The notes: generated by a model from the sequence alone, not told the origin. A stretch of 57,507 nucleotides of DNA from Paludibacteraceae bacterium (GCA_024399545.1 JAKSNS010000013.1:1-57507); one strand, 5' to 3'; positions 1-8,766 are shown, counted from the stretch's first letter. Numbers and translations: made by a program.

Positions 1-55
1 ACATCATTACCAGACTCGGAATCGTGGTAAGTGACCATGCGAATAGGTTCTGGAT

Positions 56-83
56 CACTAGTGTCCACAAAATTTTGTTAACA
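56..83 (+). repeat. left terminal inverted repeat of the IS
   Basis: This 28-bp sequence begins CACTAGTGTCCAC and pairs with the reverse complement of 1419-1446. It lies about 107 bp before the transposase start codon. Confidence 0.85.
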
Positions 84-127
84 TAGTATGTAACCGTCTA
101 TAGCATAAAAATATACAGAGGAAAATG

Positions 128-158
128 CACTCTGTGGGCTTGAAAATGACTATCTTTG
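128..158 (+). promoter_or_regulatory. transposase promoter (Bacteroidetes type)
   Basis: TATCTTTG at 151-158 matches the Bacteroidetes -7 consensus TAnnTTTG and lies 31 bp before the transposase ATG. No convincing TTTG -33 box is seen at the expected 19-21 bp distance, so the promoter may be weak. Confidence 0.55.
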
Positions 159-189
159 CGGACGAAACATTTTTTAATCTTTTGTTCGC

Positions 190-1361
190 ATGTCATATCA
201 AGGAAAATTCGTTTTCGCACAGTTGTGCGGTTTGCTGCCAAAGGCAAAATTCGACTGGTTGGTCAAGAAGTATCAGGGCAACAAATGGGTGAAGTCGTTC
301 AAATGCTGGAACCATCTTCTGGTTATGGTTTTCGCCCAGCTCACCAAACGTGAGAGTCTGAGAGACCTGATTGCCGTGTTGGATGCGCATCAGGAGAAAT
401 TGCGGCACATGGGTTTCGGCGACAATGTAAGCCGGAGCAACCTGTCAAAGGCAAATGAGATAAGGGACGCACGCATCTTTGAGGAGTTCGCATACATCAT
501 GATAGGAATTGCGAGGGACAAACGTTCATCCGCCGACGGGGAGTCCTGCGTGGACGGGAACGTGTATGCCTTTGACTCCACGACCATATCCCTATGCCTG
601 AGCTTATTCTGGTGGACCAGCTCCATCACGGTAAAGGCGGCGTGAAAGTCCATGTCCTTTACGACATCAGGACGGACATCCCTGTTTTTCTCGTCATCAC
701 TGATGCGGTTCTGCATGACTCCCAGGTGATGGGAGAGATACGGTTTGAGAGGGACAGCTTCTACATCTTTGACAGGGCTTATATGGTTACGGATGAGCTT
801 TTTAAGATAGACAACGCAGGTGCTTTCTTTATTGTCAGGGAGAAAAGACGCATGCAGTACGATGTCGTGAAAGACTGGCAATACTGCAACCCCAATACGG
901 GTGTAATGGCCGACCAGGCTGTACTGCTCACCGGTGCAAAGCCCCGGGAGCAATATAAGAAGCCATTGCGCCGTGTCGTTTTCTACGACAGGGTGAGCAA
1001 CAGGACGTTCGTGTTCTACACGAACAATTTTCAGATCTCTGCCGAGAATGTCGCCCTGCTCTACAAATACCGTTGGAGAGTCGAGCTGTTCTTCAAATTC
1101 CTCAAGCAGCATCTGCATGTCAAGGAGTTCTTCGGGACAACCGAGAATGCGGTCAGGATTCAGATTTACTCTGCCATTATAGCATACTGCCTTGTCGCCA
1201 TTCTCGGGCATGAGCTAAGTCTGGACAAGGACATTTATGATGTGCTGAGGGGATTGGAACTGTCGATGTTCGACAAGTCTCCAGTCGTGGAATTGTTCAA
1301 GAAGAGTCGGTCTCTGACCCAATCGGAGGAAGCGATACAGCTGTCTCTGAAGTTCGACTGA
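190..1361 (+). pseudogene. IS4-family transposase, frameshifted
   Basis: The reading frame opens at ATG 190 with a DUF4372-like N-terminal region and carries the first DDE aspartate in FDSTTISLCLSLFWW (codons about 560-615). It then runs out of frame to a stop at 645. The correct continuation, GKGGVKVHVLYDI onward, is in the -1 frame and runs to 1361, containing the second aspartate in FDRAY and the glutamate in YRWRVELFF. Restoring one C near 617-618 turns ACCAGC into ACC CAG and rejoins the frames exactly, so a single-base deletion in the ACC(C)AG stretch is the simplest explanation. I see no slippery heptamer that would argue for programmed frameshifting. A sequencing error cannot be excluded. 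Intact length would be about 390 aa. Confidence 0.85.
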
Positions 1362-1418
1362 TTTCCCTCAATTGGCTTCACATTGAAAATGGAATAAAAT
1401 ATTCCTTAACAATTGATA

Positions 1419-1446
1419 TGTTAAAATATTTTCGTGGACACTAGTG
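1419..1446 (-). repeat. right terminal inverted repeat of the IS
   Basis: This is the inverted partner of 56-83, ending GTGGACACTAGTG. The flank after it (TAGGCAAATA) does not copy the left flank (GGTTCTGGAT), so no target duplication is visible outside the palindromic octamer. Confidence 0.85.
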
Positions 1447-1748
1447 TAGGCAAATATTGCATTACAATTTCTTCTGGAATACCCAAAAACACAATAATTC
1501 ATAAGATATATCATTGCAAATCAGATATTCATACTTTCTAGTTCAAATAAGAGACGAAAACAGGAGGTGAAAAGAGTCAGAGACATTCCTTTCTTCATGT
1601 ATCGTTTAGCAACAGTTTTTAGTTAGCAACCGTACGTCTTTCCCACAGAGTTTGTCGGTTGCATAGTTATTTTTACGGATTTGCTTGCTGAAGATATGCA
1701 CCTAAACGCTTATGTAACTTTGTGTTATTGATTAACATCTATTTTGCC
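1447..1748. other. 302-bp AT-rich intergenic stretch
   Basis: No credible gene is seen between the IS and the stop codon of the radical SAM gene. A 7-bp inverted repeat, GCAACCG at 1626-1632 and CGGTTGC at 1656-1662, could form a weak stem downstream of the minus-strand operon, but it lacks a proper U-tract. It is not called as a terminator. Confidence 0.5.
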
Positions 1749-3722
1749 TTACAACCAATTTATTTTTGTAACTGTGTTCTTATATTTTTCTAGTTTCTTT
1801 TTATCTATTGTGTCAAATTCTGCTTTAAGTTTGTATAAATCTGAATTCTTATCTGTCACAGCATCTCTAAAATTCCTATAGTACTCCAAAACGGCACTCA
1901 CTTTGACTGAATGATTATGGTTACCCGAATAGGAAGTGAAAGAGTTATTGTGAAGCACATCAAACAATTCATCTCTCTCATCTAACGATAAGTCATTCAT
2001 AGAATCTGCCCAATTCTTTATCGAAATAGGATATGATTTTGATTCCAACCATTCAAAAAAGAATCTGTAGATTATAAATGTGTCAGGCATTTCAAGCAAT
2101 GTCTTATACTCTTGAACATCTTGTCCAAATGCCTTATAGAAGTATTGAGTACCTCGACCTATCATTCCCTTAGTGCAGTTCAATATAGCCTGAACCGCAC
2201 GAATGTATTTAATGTTCCAGTGTTTCCCAATATAATCTCTGTCATGACTATGTTCACCCAACAATGGATGATATTTCATTGGAAAAGAATATATATTGAC
2301 ATTGAGTTCATCGCACAGGTTTACGTTAATCTCCATACGTCTATATAAATCTTCAGGCTTATCCATGAAGTTATATAGAAGATAGTTTGAGAAATGTGTA
2401 ATGCCATTTTTCACACACATTTTCAGAGCATTTACGTAAATATCTTCTATTTCAATATTATCAAACGCAATTCTTAAAGGAGATATTGCAATTCGTCCTA
2501 ACTGTTCGGCAATATGTGGAGTAAACAATCTTGCATCTACCCCTTGATTGAAATCCACAAACCTTCTATAAGATTTTTTTGGCAAACGTTTTGCTTTATA
2601 TATATCTTCAATCTCTTCGTACGATTTCAGAAGTTCCTGTTTTGTCGATGTAATCAATTTAAACAAGTGATGGTTATACAGCGAATTGAAAACATCTTTT
2701 CCCATTTCATCATTTTCCACTGATTTGTAGAAATCCACCAATAACGACTGAACCTTTCTTGTATAAGCATTGTCATTTATGCCTTTCCTAAGATTGTCAA
2801 TGGCTATTTCTAAATGGTCTGGTTCAGTAAAAGATGCACCCTTTTGAAAGCCACAATCCACTATCTCTTGTATTATTCTGTCGAACGACTTAGATGCAAG
2901 AATATTGTTGTCCATCAACAACAAATCTTTCTGTTCGCCACATATTTCGTTTACTTTTTCAATACGTTCTTTTATAGGAATATAGTCTTCATATTTAGGT
3001 TCAAGCGTTGGAACAGCACAAAAAGGACAATGCCTTATACAACCTCGTGTTAGATAACCATAATAGGCATTCGACATGTCATACTTATATCCTATCTCCT
3101 CTAAGATTGTGTAGTCCAAAGGCAACTCATCAACAACGTCTGGATTATCAGCATCAAGATAACCTGGTGTGTTTAGCAAACCGACAAAAGGCCTAATTCC
3201 AGTGGCTTTTTCTAATTCATCTGGCTGCAATGTGGCAAGAACACCTCCAACCATCAGCAACCCATCTTTCTTGATCAACCCCTTTACTTCATTGATTGTC
3301 TTTACTGTTGTGTCAAAATAAAATGTGAATAAAGTGGTGACAAATATTCTATCCCATTCTGGCTCTTTAAGGTATTGTTTTTTCCAAAAATAATCTTTAT
3401 AGTATAAAAGCCAATTCTCTATAACCAGAAAATATTTATAATTAGGATTAGTATTTACAGTCTCTAGATACTCTTTTTTCCTTGTTTTTATGAAGTTGAA
3501 AATAATATCTTTCTTTGAAGCCCAATAAACGGAAGAGTCAACGGTCTTCAATTTATTGATGCATTTATCTGCAATCCTGTAGATTATAAAATCTTTTATA
3601 TCACCTTTGTAGAATACGACATTGTCACCCATTCTCTTATGATAGGTTGACAATTTCATTAACGCAACTGGCGGAAACTTGTTCTTATAGTTTGGCTCTA
3701 TTAATAGTATATTTCTTTTCAT
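1749..3722 (-). CDS. radical SAM protein with B12-binding-like N-terminal domain
   Basis: This 657-aa protein begins NILLIEPNYKNKFPPVALMKLS, spread over residues 4-25, in the style of cobalamin-binding domains of B12-dependent radical SAM enzymes. The radical SAM cluster motif is C228-x3-C232-x2-C235 within GCIRHCPFC. The C-terminal third matches nothing I recognise. B12-type radical SAM enzymes usually methylate or rearrange unreactive carbons; the substrate here is unknown. The ATG overlaps the stop of the upstream GHKL ATPase gene by four bases (ATGA), so the two are translationally coupled and it is the last gene of the four-gene operon. No DxHxxG cobalamin-ligating motif is seen, so B12 use is only inferred. 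AT-rich composition unlike the ribosomal genes suggests horizontal origin. Confidence 0.9.
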   Translation of the reverse strand: MKRNILLIEPNYKNKFPPVALMKLSTYHKRMGDNVVFYKGDIKDFIIYRIADKCINKLKTVDSSVYWASKKDIIFNFIKTRKKEYLETVNTNPNYKYFLVIENWLLYYKDYFWKKQYLKEPEWDRIFVTTLFTFYFDTTVKTINEVKGLIKKDGLLMVGGVLATLQPDELEKATGIRPFVGLLNTPGYLDADNPDVVDELPLDYTILEEIGYKYDMSNAYYGYLTRGCIRHCPFCAVPTLEPKYEDYIPIKERIEKVNEICGEQKDLLLMDNNILASKSFDRIIQEIVDCGFQKGASFTEPDHLEIAIDNLRKGINDNAYTRKVQSLLVDFYKSVENDEMGKDVFNSLYNHHLFKLITSTKQELLKSYEEIEDIYKAKRLPKKSYRRFVDFNQGVDARLFTPHIAEQLGRIAISPLRIAFDNIEIEDIYVNALKMCVKNGITHFSNYLLYNFMDKPEDLYRRMEINVNLCDELNVNIYSFPMKYHPLLGEHSHDRDYIGKHWNIKYIRAVQAILNCTKGMIGRGTQYFYKAFGQDVQEYKTLLEMPDTFIIYRFFFEWLESKSYPISIKNWADSMNDLSLDERDELFDVLHNNSFTSYSGNHNHSVKVSAVLEYYRNFRDAVTDKNSDLYKLKAEFDTIDKKKLEKYKNTVTKINWL

Positions 3723-5404
3723 TCAGACAAAATCCTCTTTTTCAGACTCTCTTTTATTTTTGCTTTCATTGCATCATCAAGTCTCCTTTCTGCGTTGATA
3801 ACAGCAAAAACTTTCTTTATTATTTTGAATTCAGGACTGCTTAGTATCAGAAAAGGATCTGTCTCTTTTGGTCGTATTGGTTTCTTTGTTTCACTATTAT
3901 CTTGAGTAGGCACTTCCTGTTCGTTGTTGCTGTTATCGTTTTTTATCTCATCTTCAAGACTATTCTCTTCTTCAAGTTTTTTTACTATCTTCTGAATTTC
4001 AATTTGTTCTACCTGATTGTTTGAATCCGCTTTTGTGTTATGACCGAAAACTTGGTTTTTTGCTGCTTTATCCCAATATTTAATTGTACTTTCCATTATC
4101 ATATCTATCTTATTACCAAACTGAGATAGATATTTTAATTTGTTCTTAAGTGCCTCTTCCGATTTTTGTTTTTCATTTTCCTGTTCCTTTATTTCCTCTT
4201 TTATCTTTTTTTTGGTTGCTTCATCTTCGCATGCATTCAATTCATTCTTAATAGTTTGAATATTGATTTGAGAAGCAATAAGAGGTCTAAATCCCTCGCT
4301 TCCAACTCTAGATAAAGCATCGTATATTCTACTGATTTCGACAAATTTCTTCTTTAATCGTATTTTCAACTCTTCATACTCACTTGACGACAATATACCA
4401 TCTCTTGATCCAGTTGGCACAATATTGGAATGCATTATAAATACCTCACCAATAACATAATTTAATGCTGTGGCGTTACTAAATAATTCGACTAAATAAC
4501 TCATCGAGCCTACTGCCATGTTTTTTTGCCTAAGTCTGATACCTTTGTAGGGAATGTTTCCCATTTGCTGTGCGTTCTCTTTCAAAGAGTACCAACCCCA
4601 TGCCAAGTCTCCGAAATCCTCGTCTGTTATTTTATAAAATGCCGGAGGTGTTATTTTTATAATGTCTTTTCCTGACTGTATTACAGAAACGTATGGTTTG
4701 TTTACTGGTTTCCCGTTTAAGAATATCTTGCAGATTTTTTCATTGTCAGACAGTTCCTGAAACTCGGGATTAGCCTTAAAAGCCTTTTTCTGACAATCAT
4801 CAAAAAAAGTGTCTTCATAAGGAACAGGGGCAATGAACGAAAGATATTCCCTAATTGTTTTTTCATCTTTCAATTCATCTTTTACATTCATCAAACGCAC
4901 ACGAAAATAATGAGCCTCTTCTATCTCTGGTTCTTGCAGCAACGAAGTGACATCATCCATCACGCTGCCACAATCCATACTATTGGATTCAGTCAATTGT
5001 CTTGCATGTTTCGAGTTGAAAACCAATATAGATTTTATAGGTTCTCCATTATAACTGGTCTCAAAAATAATTTCATCACACCAATTAGCTCCAGATAATC
5101 TACCTATACCATATCTACCTATATCTGTAGCATCTTTTGTCGATTTCCCCAAATCAATCAAAACGGGACCTATATCAGTAGATTTTACACCTGTTCCCCT
5201 GTCTTGAATTATTATATCATTACCCTCAATATCTATACTTACATAATTATTGTTTTTGTCCAAAATACCTGATTTTTCGGCTTGATAAATAGCATCAATG
5301 GCATTCTGAACATATTCTCTGAATACTACTGTTGCATCAGTATAATTTTCGCCCATGCACAGTTTCAAGATTCCTGCGCCGATATTACAATTATAACCCT
5401 CCAT
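3719..5404 (-). CDS. GHKL (Hsp90/MutL/MORC-like) ATPase
   Basis: The 561-aa protein has the Bergerat ATP-binding fold near the N-terminus. The N-box is E30-x3-N34-x2-D37 in FREYVQNAIDA, the G1 box is D68-R-G-T-G72, and the G2 box is G96-R-Y-G-I-G101. Residues about 390-430 are a charged, probably coiled-coil helix rich in E, K and Q, followed by an acidic Asn/Glu/Ser-rich linker and a short basic helical tail. GHKL ATPases of this kind act as ATP-gated clamps or chaperones and recur in bacterial conflict operons. Its ATG shares one base with the stop of the herA-like gene (TAATG), and its own stop overlaps the radical SAM start. The specific role (clamp, chaperone or sensor) is not decidable from sequence. 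Confidence 0.88.
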   Translation of the reverse strand: MEGYNCNIGAGILKLCMGENYTDATVVFREYVQNAIDAIYQAEKSGILDKNNNYVSIDIEGNDIIIQDRGTGVKSTDIGPVLIDLGKSTKDATDIGRYGIGRLSGANWCDEIIFETSYNGEPIKSILVFNSKHARQLTESNSMDCGSVMDDVTSLLQEPEIEEAHYFRVRLMNVKDELKDEKTIREYLSFIAPVPYEDTFFDDCQKKAFKANPEFQELSDNEKICKIFLNGKPVNKPYVSVIQSGKDIIKITPPAFYKITDEDFGDLAWGWYSLKENAQQMGNIPYKGIRLRQKNMAVGSMSYLVELFSNATALNYVIGEVFIMHSNIVPTGSRDGILSSSEYEELKIRLKKKFVEISRIYDALSRVGSEGFRPLIASQINIQTIKNELNACEDEATKKKIKEEIKEQENEKQKSEEALKNKLKYLSQFGNKIDMIMESTIKYWDKAAKNQVFGHNTKADSNNQVEQIEIQKIVKKLEEENSLEDEIKNDNSNNEQEVPTQDNSETKKPIRPKETDPFLILSSPEFKIIKKVFAVINAERRLDDAMKAKIKESLKKRILSE

Positions 5405-7068
5405 TATTTATTCTCTATATAAACTGGTCTTGGAAATTTTATTTTCATTAAAGATCTCAATGCGGGATTTGATATTATATAGTATCCCCGAGAGAGTCGG
5501 GTCATCATATTCCGGTATGTATCTCCATAGTATCTGTAGTCTGTATTTGACACTTCAACAAAGTTGGTGCGACCAAAAGCAGATGTAGCGCAGTTTCCCT
5601 TTACCCTGTCATGTATTGCACTCCTTAATTGTTCAACCGAGAATAATATTAACCCCAATGACCTTCCTCGCTCTGCAATATCAAGCAGTTGCTGCAATAT
5701 TTGTGATGATTTTGGGACATCTTTAGATGCATACTTGTTTAATTCATCAACAAAGACTATAATTTTGTCTGGCATTCCATCTATGTTCTTGGCACTCATC
5801 ATTTTATTCAAAGTCTCTATCACATCGCCAAAAACAAAGGCTTGAGATTTTTCATCCAATCGTGCAATATCTATAACTCTGACCTCATTAGGTTTTATTC
5901 CTTGCAACGATTCTGACAAAACTACTTGCTTTGAATCTGAACTAACATCGTCACAGAATACTTCGTCACAAAGAACTTTATCCATAATTCTCTTGAATTT
6001 TTTCCACGAGACTAATGGTATTCCCGAATCTTGAACCAATGCTTTGTTGTTCAGTAACTCATTTAACCTTGTTTTGAATTTATCCCAAGATCCAATATTT
6101 CTGAATGGTTCTTTTTCACTTTCAATATACGCAATGACACTGGCCATTGTTCCTGCCTTGTCATCTATATCCTCATTTGTAAATATATATTCAAGTCTTT
6201 CTTTACAAGAATCCCAGGTATACTTGAAAATAGTCGCCTTTTCTTTTATCCATTGTGAGTGTACAATCTCATCCCAATTGCCAAAAGTCTGCATGTGATG
6301 ATTCTCTTCTATCTTCGAGTATGGGTAAAGGTATAACACGTTCTTAAAAGGCTCAGGATTCATTTGAAGCAGGTCATATTCTTTTTTTACTTCGTCTGAA
6401 ACTTGCGCCTGTTTGTCTATGCAAAGCAAATCCTGTCCTTTTAGATTGAATATTACATAAGCAGCCGTCTTATTTCCTTCTTCACTCAAATCCGCTTTTG
6501 AATACTTTTGTTGCATTGCATTAAGCAAGAACATACAATATGATGTTTTGCATGCTAAACCTGAAATGCCAGATATGTTCAGGTGTGCTCCATCTGGACC
6601 GACCAGAAAGTCAGCATTTATTTTTACAGGAATCTTTTGATCGTACATTTCAAGATATCCACATGGCAACCCATTCTTTACCTTATCCAATCCGTACGCT
6701 TTCTTAATGTCTTCAACCGAGCATGTTGTCACACATTTACCATGTAGAACTGGTGTATATATATCCTTGTCATTTCCAACAATCTTTACATGAACGTAAT
6801 TGAATGCCAAACGGTCAGTGTTTCCATCCGCTGTTTCATTGATTTCTCCAAACTCTGAAGAAATGAAACTTGATAAATGACTTGCGGAATCTGTCACATG
6901 ACTTATAGATTCAATTGTTCCATATGTTACGGAATCATTGATATGTTCAACTTTAACAATGTCAAAAGGATTCAGAATGATTCCTGACTTCGTCCAGAAA
7001 TAGAAATCATCGACTGTTGATGGATTTTTCTCTGTTGCAGATACTTTTCCAAGGATTTTTTCTTCCAT
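5404..7068 (-). CDS. HerA/FtsK-type (DUF87-like) ATPase with atypical P-loop
   Basis: This 554-aa protein has an N-terminal beta-rich HAS-barrel-like region (residues about 1-110), then a RecA-type core. The P-loop G167-I-S-G-L-A-C173-K174-T175-S176 keeps Lys-Thr but has Cys where the Walker A glycine normally precedes the lysine. Walker B is IIVFVD441-E442, followed by NKYAS. The ending, about residues 526-548, with RGYYIISNPALRS and IKFPRP, is HerA-like. HerA proteins form hexameric DNA translocases that pair with NurA nucleases or other effectors. It starts one base after the stop of the NurA-like candidate, supporting a HerA-nuclease complex. I have a sense that GISGxAxKTS P-loops mark a HerA subfamily, but this is recollection, not a search. 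Confidence 0.85.
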   Translation of the reverse strand: MEEKILGKVSATEKNPSTVDDFYFWTKSGIILNPFDIVKVEHINDSVTYGTIESISHVTDSASHLSSFISSEFGEINETADGNTDRLAFNYVHVKIVGNDKDIYTPVLHGKCVTTCSVEDIKKAYGLDKVKNGLPCGYLEMYDQKIPVKINADFLVGPDGAHLNISGISGLACKTSYCMFLLNAMQQKYSKADLSEEGNKTAAYVIFNLKGQDLLCIDKQAQVSDEVKKEYDLLQMNPEPFKNVLYLYPYSKIEENHHMQTFGNWDEIVHSQWIKEKATIFKYTWDSCKERLEYIFTNEDIDDKAGTMASVIAYIESEKEPFRNIGSWDKFKTRLNELLNNKALVQDSGIPLVSWKKFKRIMDKVLCDEVFCDDVSSDSKQVVLSESLQGIKPNEVRVIDIARLDEKSQAFVFGDVIETLNKMMSAKNIDGMPDKIIVFVDELNKYASKDVPKSSQILQQLLDIAERGRSLGLILFSVEQLRSAIHDRVKGNCATSAFGRTNFVEVSNTDYRYYGDTYRNMMTRLSRGYYIISNPALRSLMKIKFPRPVYIENK

Positions 7069-7069
7069 A

Positions 7070-8263
7070 TCAAATTACGTTTATTATCTTTTGGTCAAAT
7101 ATATATTTTGTCTTGCAATATGTTTCTGTCAAATAAATCGGGTACAAATGATTTCCCCACCTGGCATCTTTTCCAAAACACACGGGGGTTGCTTCGTTCA
7201 AAAGGTGCATAGATATATTATTAATCATCTGTGAAGATATAGGCACAGCATCATGCATCAGAAACTCCACCTTAATCACGTCCGAAAATTTAGTTGGCGG
7301 TTTTGGATTCTCTCTCATCCTCAGATACCATACACAATAAAAGTGCTGCTGATGTTTAAACAAATAAGCGTTTGTTCTTGCCATTGGAGGAAGGGTAGCT
7401 ATTATTTGACTTATTTTTTTTTCTTGGTAACTCAACAACTCAGGATTGAACATTTTTGATGCTCCAATTACATGATTGATATGGTCGGCAAATTGAGCGA
7501 TATCAAGATTCACATCAGGTCTGTTCGAAAACTCTTTTTTGTACTCAAGCGTACCATCTTTTATCAGCCAGGAATTTTTTCCTAACATATCCGTCTCACA
7601 TAAATGACGAACCATTATTTGCTCTTGATCCATCATTTCGTTTTGAATCTTGGTTATTGCCCTATGTAGATACTTATTTCTGTCATTCAATTCATCTTTG
7701 TCTGACTCTGTGTCATATGTCAACAAATCGCTGAATTGTATAGCGTTCTCTTTGTATTTTGCTTTTAGATTGTCATTGATGATTTCAAGTTGCTTTTCGA
7801 TAAAATGTTTTCCTAATTTGTCAATGTCAAACTTGTCTGGCAAGACCAATACTATTTTACGTACAAAACAATTTTCATAATCAGAGATTGATATTTTTCG
7901 TTCTTCTCTACATGTACAACCAACGATAATCTGTCCTGAGACAACCGGATAAACAACGCCATTTATAATAATATCACTTGTCTTGTACACATGTCTTGAA
8001 CCATCAAGAAAATACTTAAATTTACTGTCATTGAATTTATCCTTTACATCTTCAGCATCAAATCTATGCAAATTGTCGCTTGACGGGTGTTCTTCTGCGT
8101 ACAGAGGATGACTTGTTTTTTCTTCATAGCCATTTGTTTCATGATCATCAAATGCTCCAAAAAACTCTTGAGCATCATCATTTATCATGTGCTTAAATGT
8201 CTCAAAGGTCAATATTCTCCCTTCGGGATCACTATCTTTTATGCATTTTAGGACAACACCCAT
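7070..8263 (-). CDS. NurA-like nuclease candidate, partner of the HerA-type ATPase
   Basis: Taken from ATG 8263 the product is 397 aa; an upstream in-frame TTG at 8290 would add nine residues but is less likely. Three patches fit the NurA (RNase H-like) nuclease layout: FLD87GSR, an IKD236GTL strand, and a C-terminal YPIYLTE element near 374-380. In known NurA proteins the DGS and DGxL aspartates bind the catalytic metal. The C-terminal histidine common in NurA is not evident here (ETYC), so the fold call rests on motifs and on position directly before a HerA gene. A long Lys/Glu/Asp-rich helical region (about 145-215) is inserted between motifs. It is the first of the four coupled genes. Confidence 0.6.
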   Translation of the reverse strand: MGVVLKCIKDSDPEGRILTFETFKHMINDDAQEFFGAFDDHETNGYEEKTSHPLYAEEHPSSDNLHRFDAEDVKDKFNDSKFKYFLDGSRHVYKTSDIIINGVVYPVVSGQIIVGCTCREERKISISDYENCFVRKIVLVLPDKFDIDKLGKHFIEKQLEIINDNLKAKYKENAIQFSDLLTYDTESDKDELNDRNKYLHRAITKIQNEMMDQEQIMVRHLCETDMLGKNSWLIKDGTLEYKKEFSNRPDVNLDIAQFADHINHVIGASKMFNPELLSYQEKKISQIIATLPPMARTNAYLFKHQQHFYCVWYLRMRENPKPPTKFSDVIKVEFLMHDAVPISSQMINNISMHLLNEATPVCFGKDARWGNHLYPIYLTETYCKTKYIFDQKIINVI

Positions 8264-8464
8264 GGCAACTAATAATAATATGTTACACAATAACGTTTAT
8301 GTGATGATAAAATAAGAGTCCATTTGAAAAAGTCTGGAAACGCACTATTGTGATTTATAACACATTGACAATTAACCTTAGTTTTGCTATTTTTCGTAAA
8401 AAAGACTCTTACAAATGGGCTCATTTACTAAAGAGTAATATAAAAAAACCTTATGTTCATATAC

Positions 8465-8677
8465 CTACGTTTTGAAACTCAAATGCACGATTCGTCCGTA
8501 TCTATTAGCAAACCCGTTGTAATGATGAAGACAAACTGTGTCAGTCCGAAAATGTGGCCCGGAAAGATTCCTTTCCACAAATCCAATAGTAGTGTTTTTA
8601 TCACAACCTATACTACAGCATATTACCTCACTGAATTTTCTAATTAGAGACTCACACGTCATCTCTATTTCCTTCAT
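8465..8677 (-). CDS. possible small protein, 70 aa, unrecognised
   Basis: The ORF has an ATG at 8677, about 30 nt after the predicted start of transcription from a near-consensus promoter at 8715-8746. The product contains five cysteines, four of them in VICCSIGCD and the preceding MTCES, and resembles no family I know. It ends about 200 bp before the NurA-like start on the same strand, so it could be a regulator or small component of the same transcript. Promoter placement is the main support; the reading frame alone is weak, and the transcript could instead be a leader or non-coding RNA. Confidence 0.35.
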   Translation of the reverse strand: MKEIEMTCESLIRKFSEVICCSIGCDKNTTIGFVERNLSGPHFRTDTVCLHHYNGFANRYGRIVHLSFKT

Positions 8678-8714
8678 GAATTATGCCATATCCTAACGGT
8701 TACACTTGACGCTG

Positions 8715-8746
8715 CAAATATACAAATAATTATTTGTTTTGCCAAA
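8715..8746 (-). promoter_or_regulatory. Bacteroidetes promoter reading toward the NurA-HerA operon
   Basis: On the minus strand TTTG (8746-8743) is followed after exactly 20 bases by TATATTTG (8722-8715), matching TTTG-N19-21-TAnnTTTG. No comparable promoter is seen in the roughly 200 bp between the small ORF and the NurA-like gene, so the operon may be transcribed from here. Confidence 0.65.
8723..8736. promoter_or_regulatory. operator-like palindrome between -33 and -7 boxes
   Basis: CAAATAATTATTTG is a perfect 14-bp palindrome lying wholly inside the 20-bp promoter spacer. A second 11-bp copy, ATAATTATTTG, is at 8756-8766, just upstream of the -33 box. A repressor bound at the spacer copy would block RNA polymerase. 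The A/T-only core makes chance occurrence more likely than for a mixed sequence. Confidence 0.4.
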
Positions 8747-8766
8747 GGATTTGTGATAATTATTTG

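Larger units (their letters stand above)
56..1446 (+). mobile_element. IS4-type insertion sequence (DUF4372/DDE transposase), probably inactive
   Basis: A single transposase gene is bracketed by 28-bp imperfect inverted repeats at 56-83 and 1419-1446. The outermost 13 bases, CACTAGTGTCCAC, match perfectly, and the inner part is A/T-rich with a few mismatches. The outer octamer CACTAGTG is itself palindromic, so it reads identically at both ends, and whether it belongs to the IS ends or is a target duplication cannot be decided here. The transposase carries a one-base deletion. The element sits about 300 bp beyond the 3' end of the four-gene minus-strand operon. The exact IS name is not assigned. 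Confidence 0.85.

Noticed and set aside
8314-8422. AAGAGTC/GACTCTT and CATTTG/CAAATG inverted pairs upstream of the NurA-like gene
   Set aside because: The two pairs are in the wrong relative order for one continuous stem, so no operator or hairpin could be defined.
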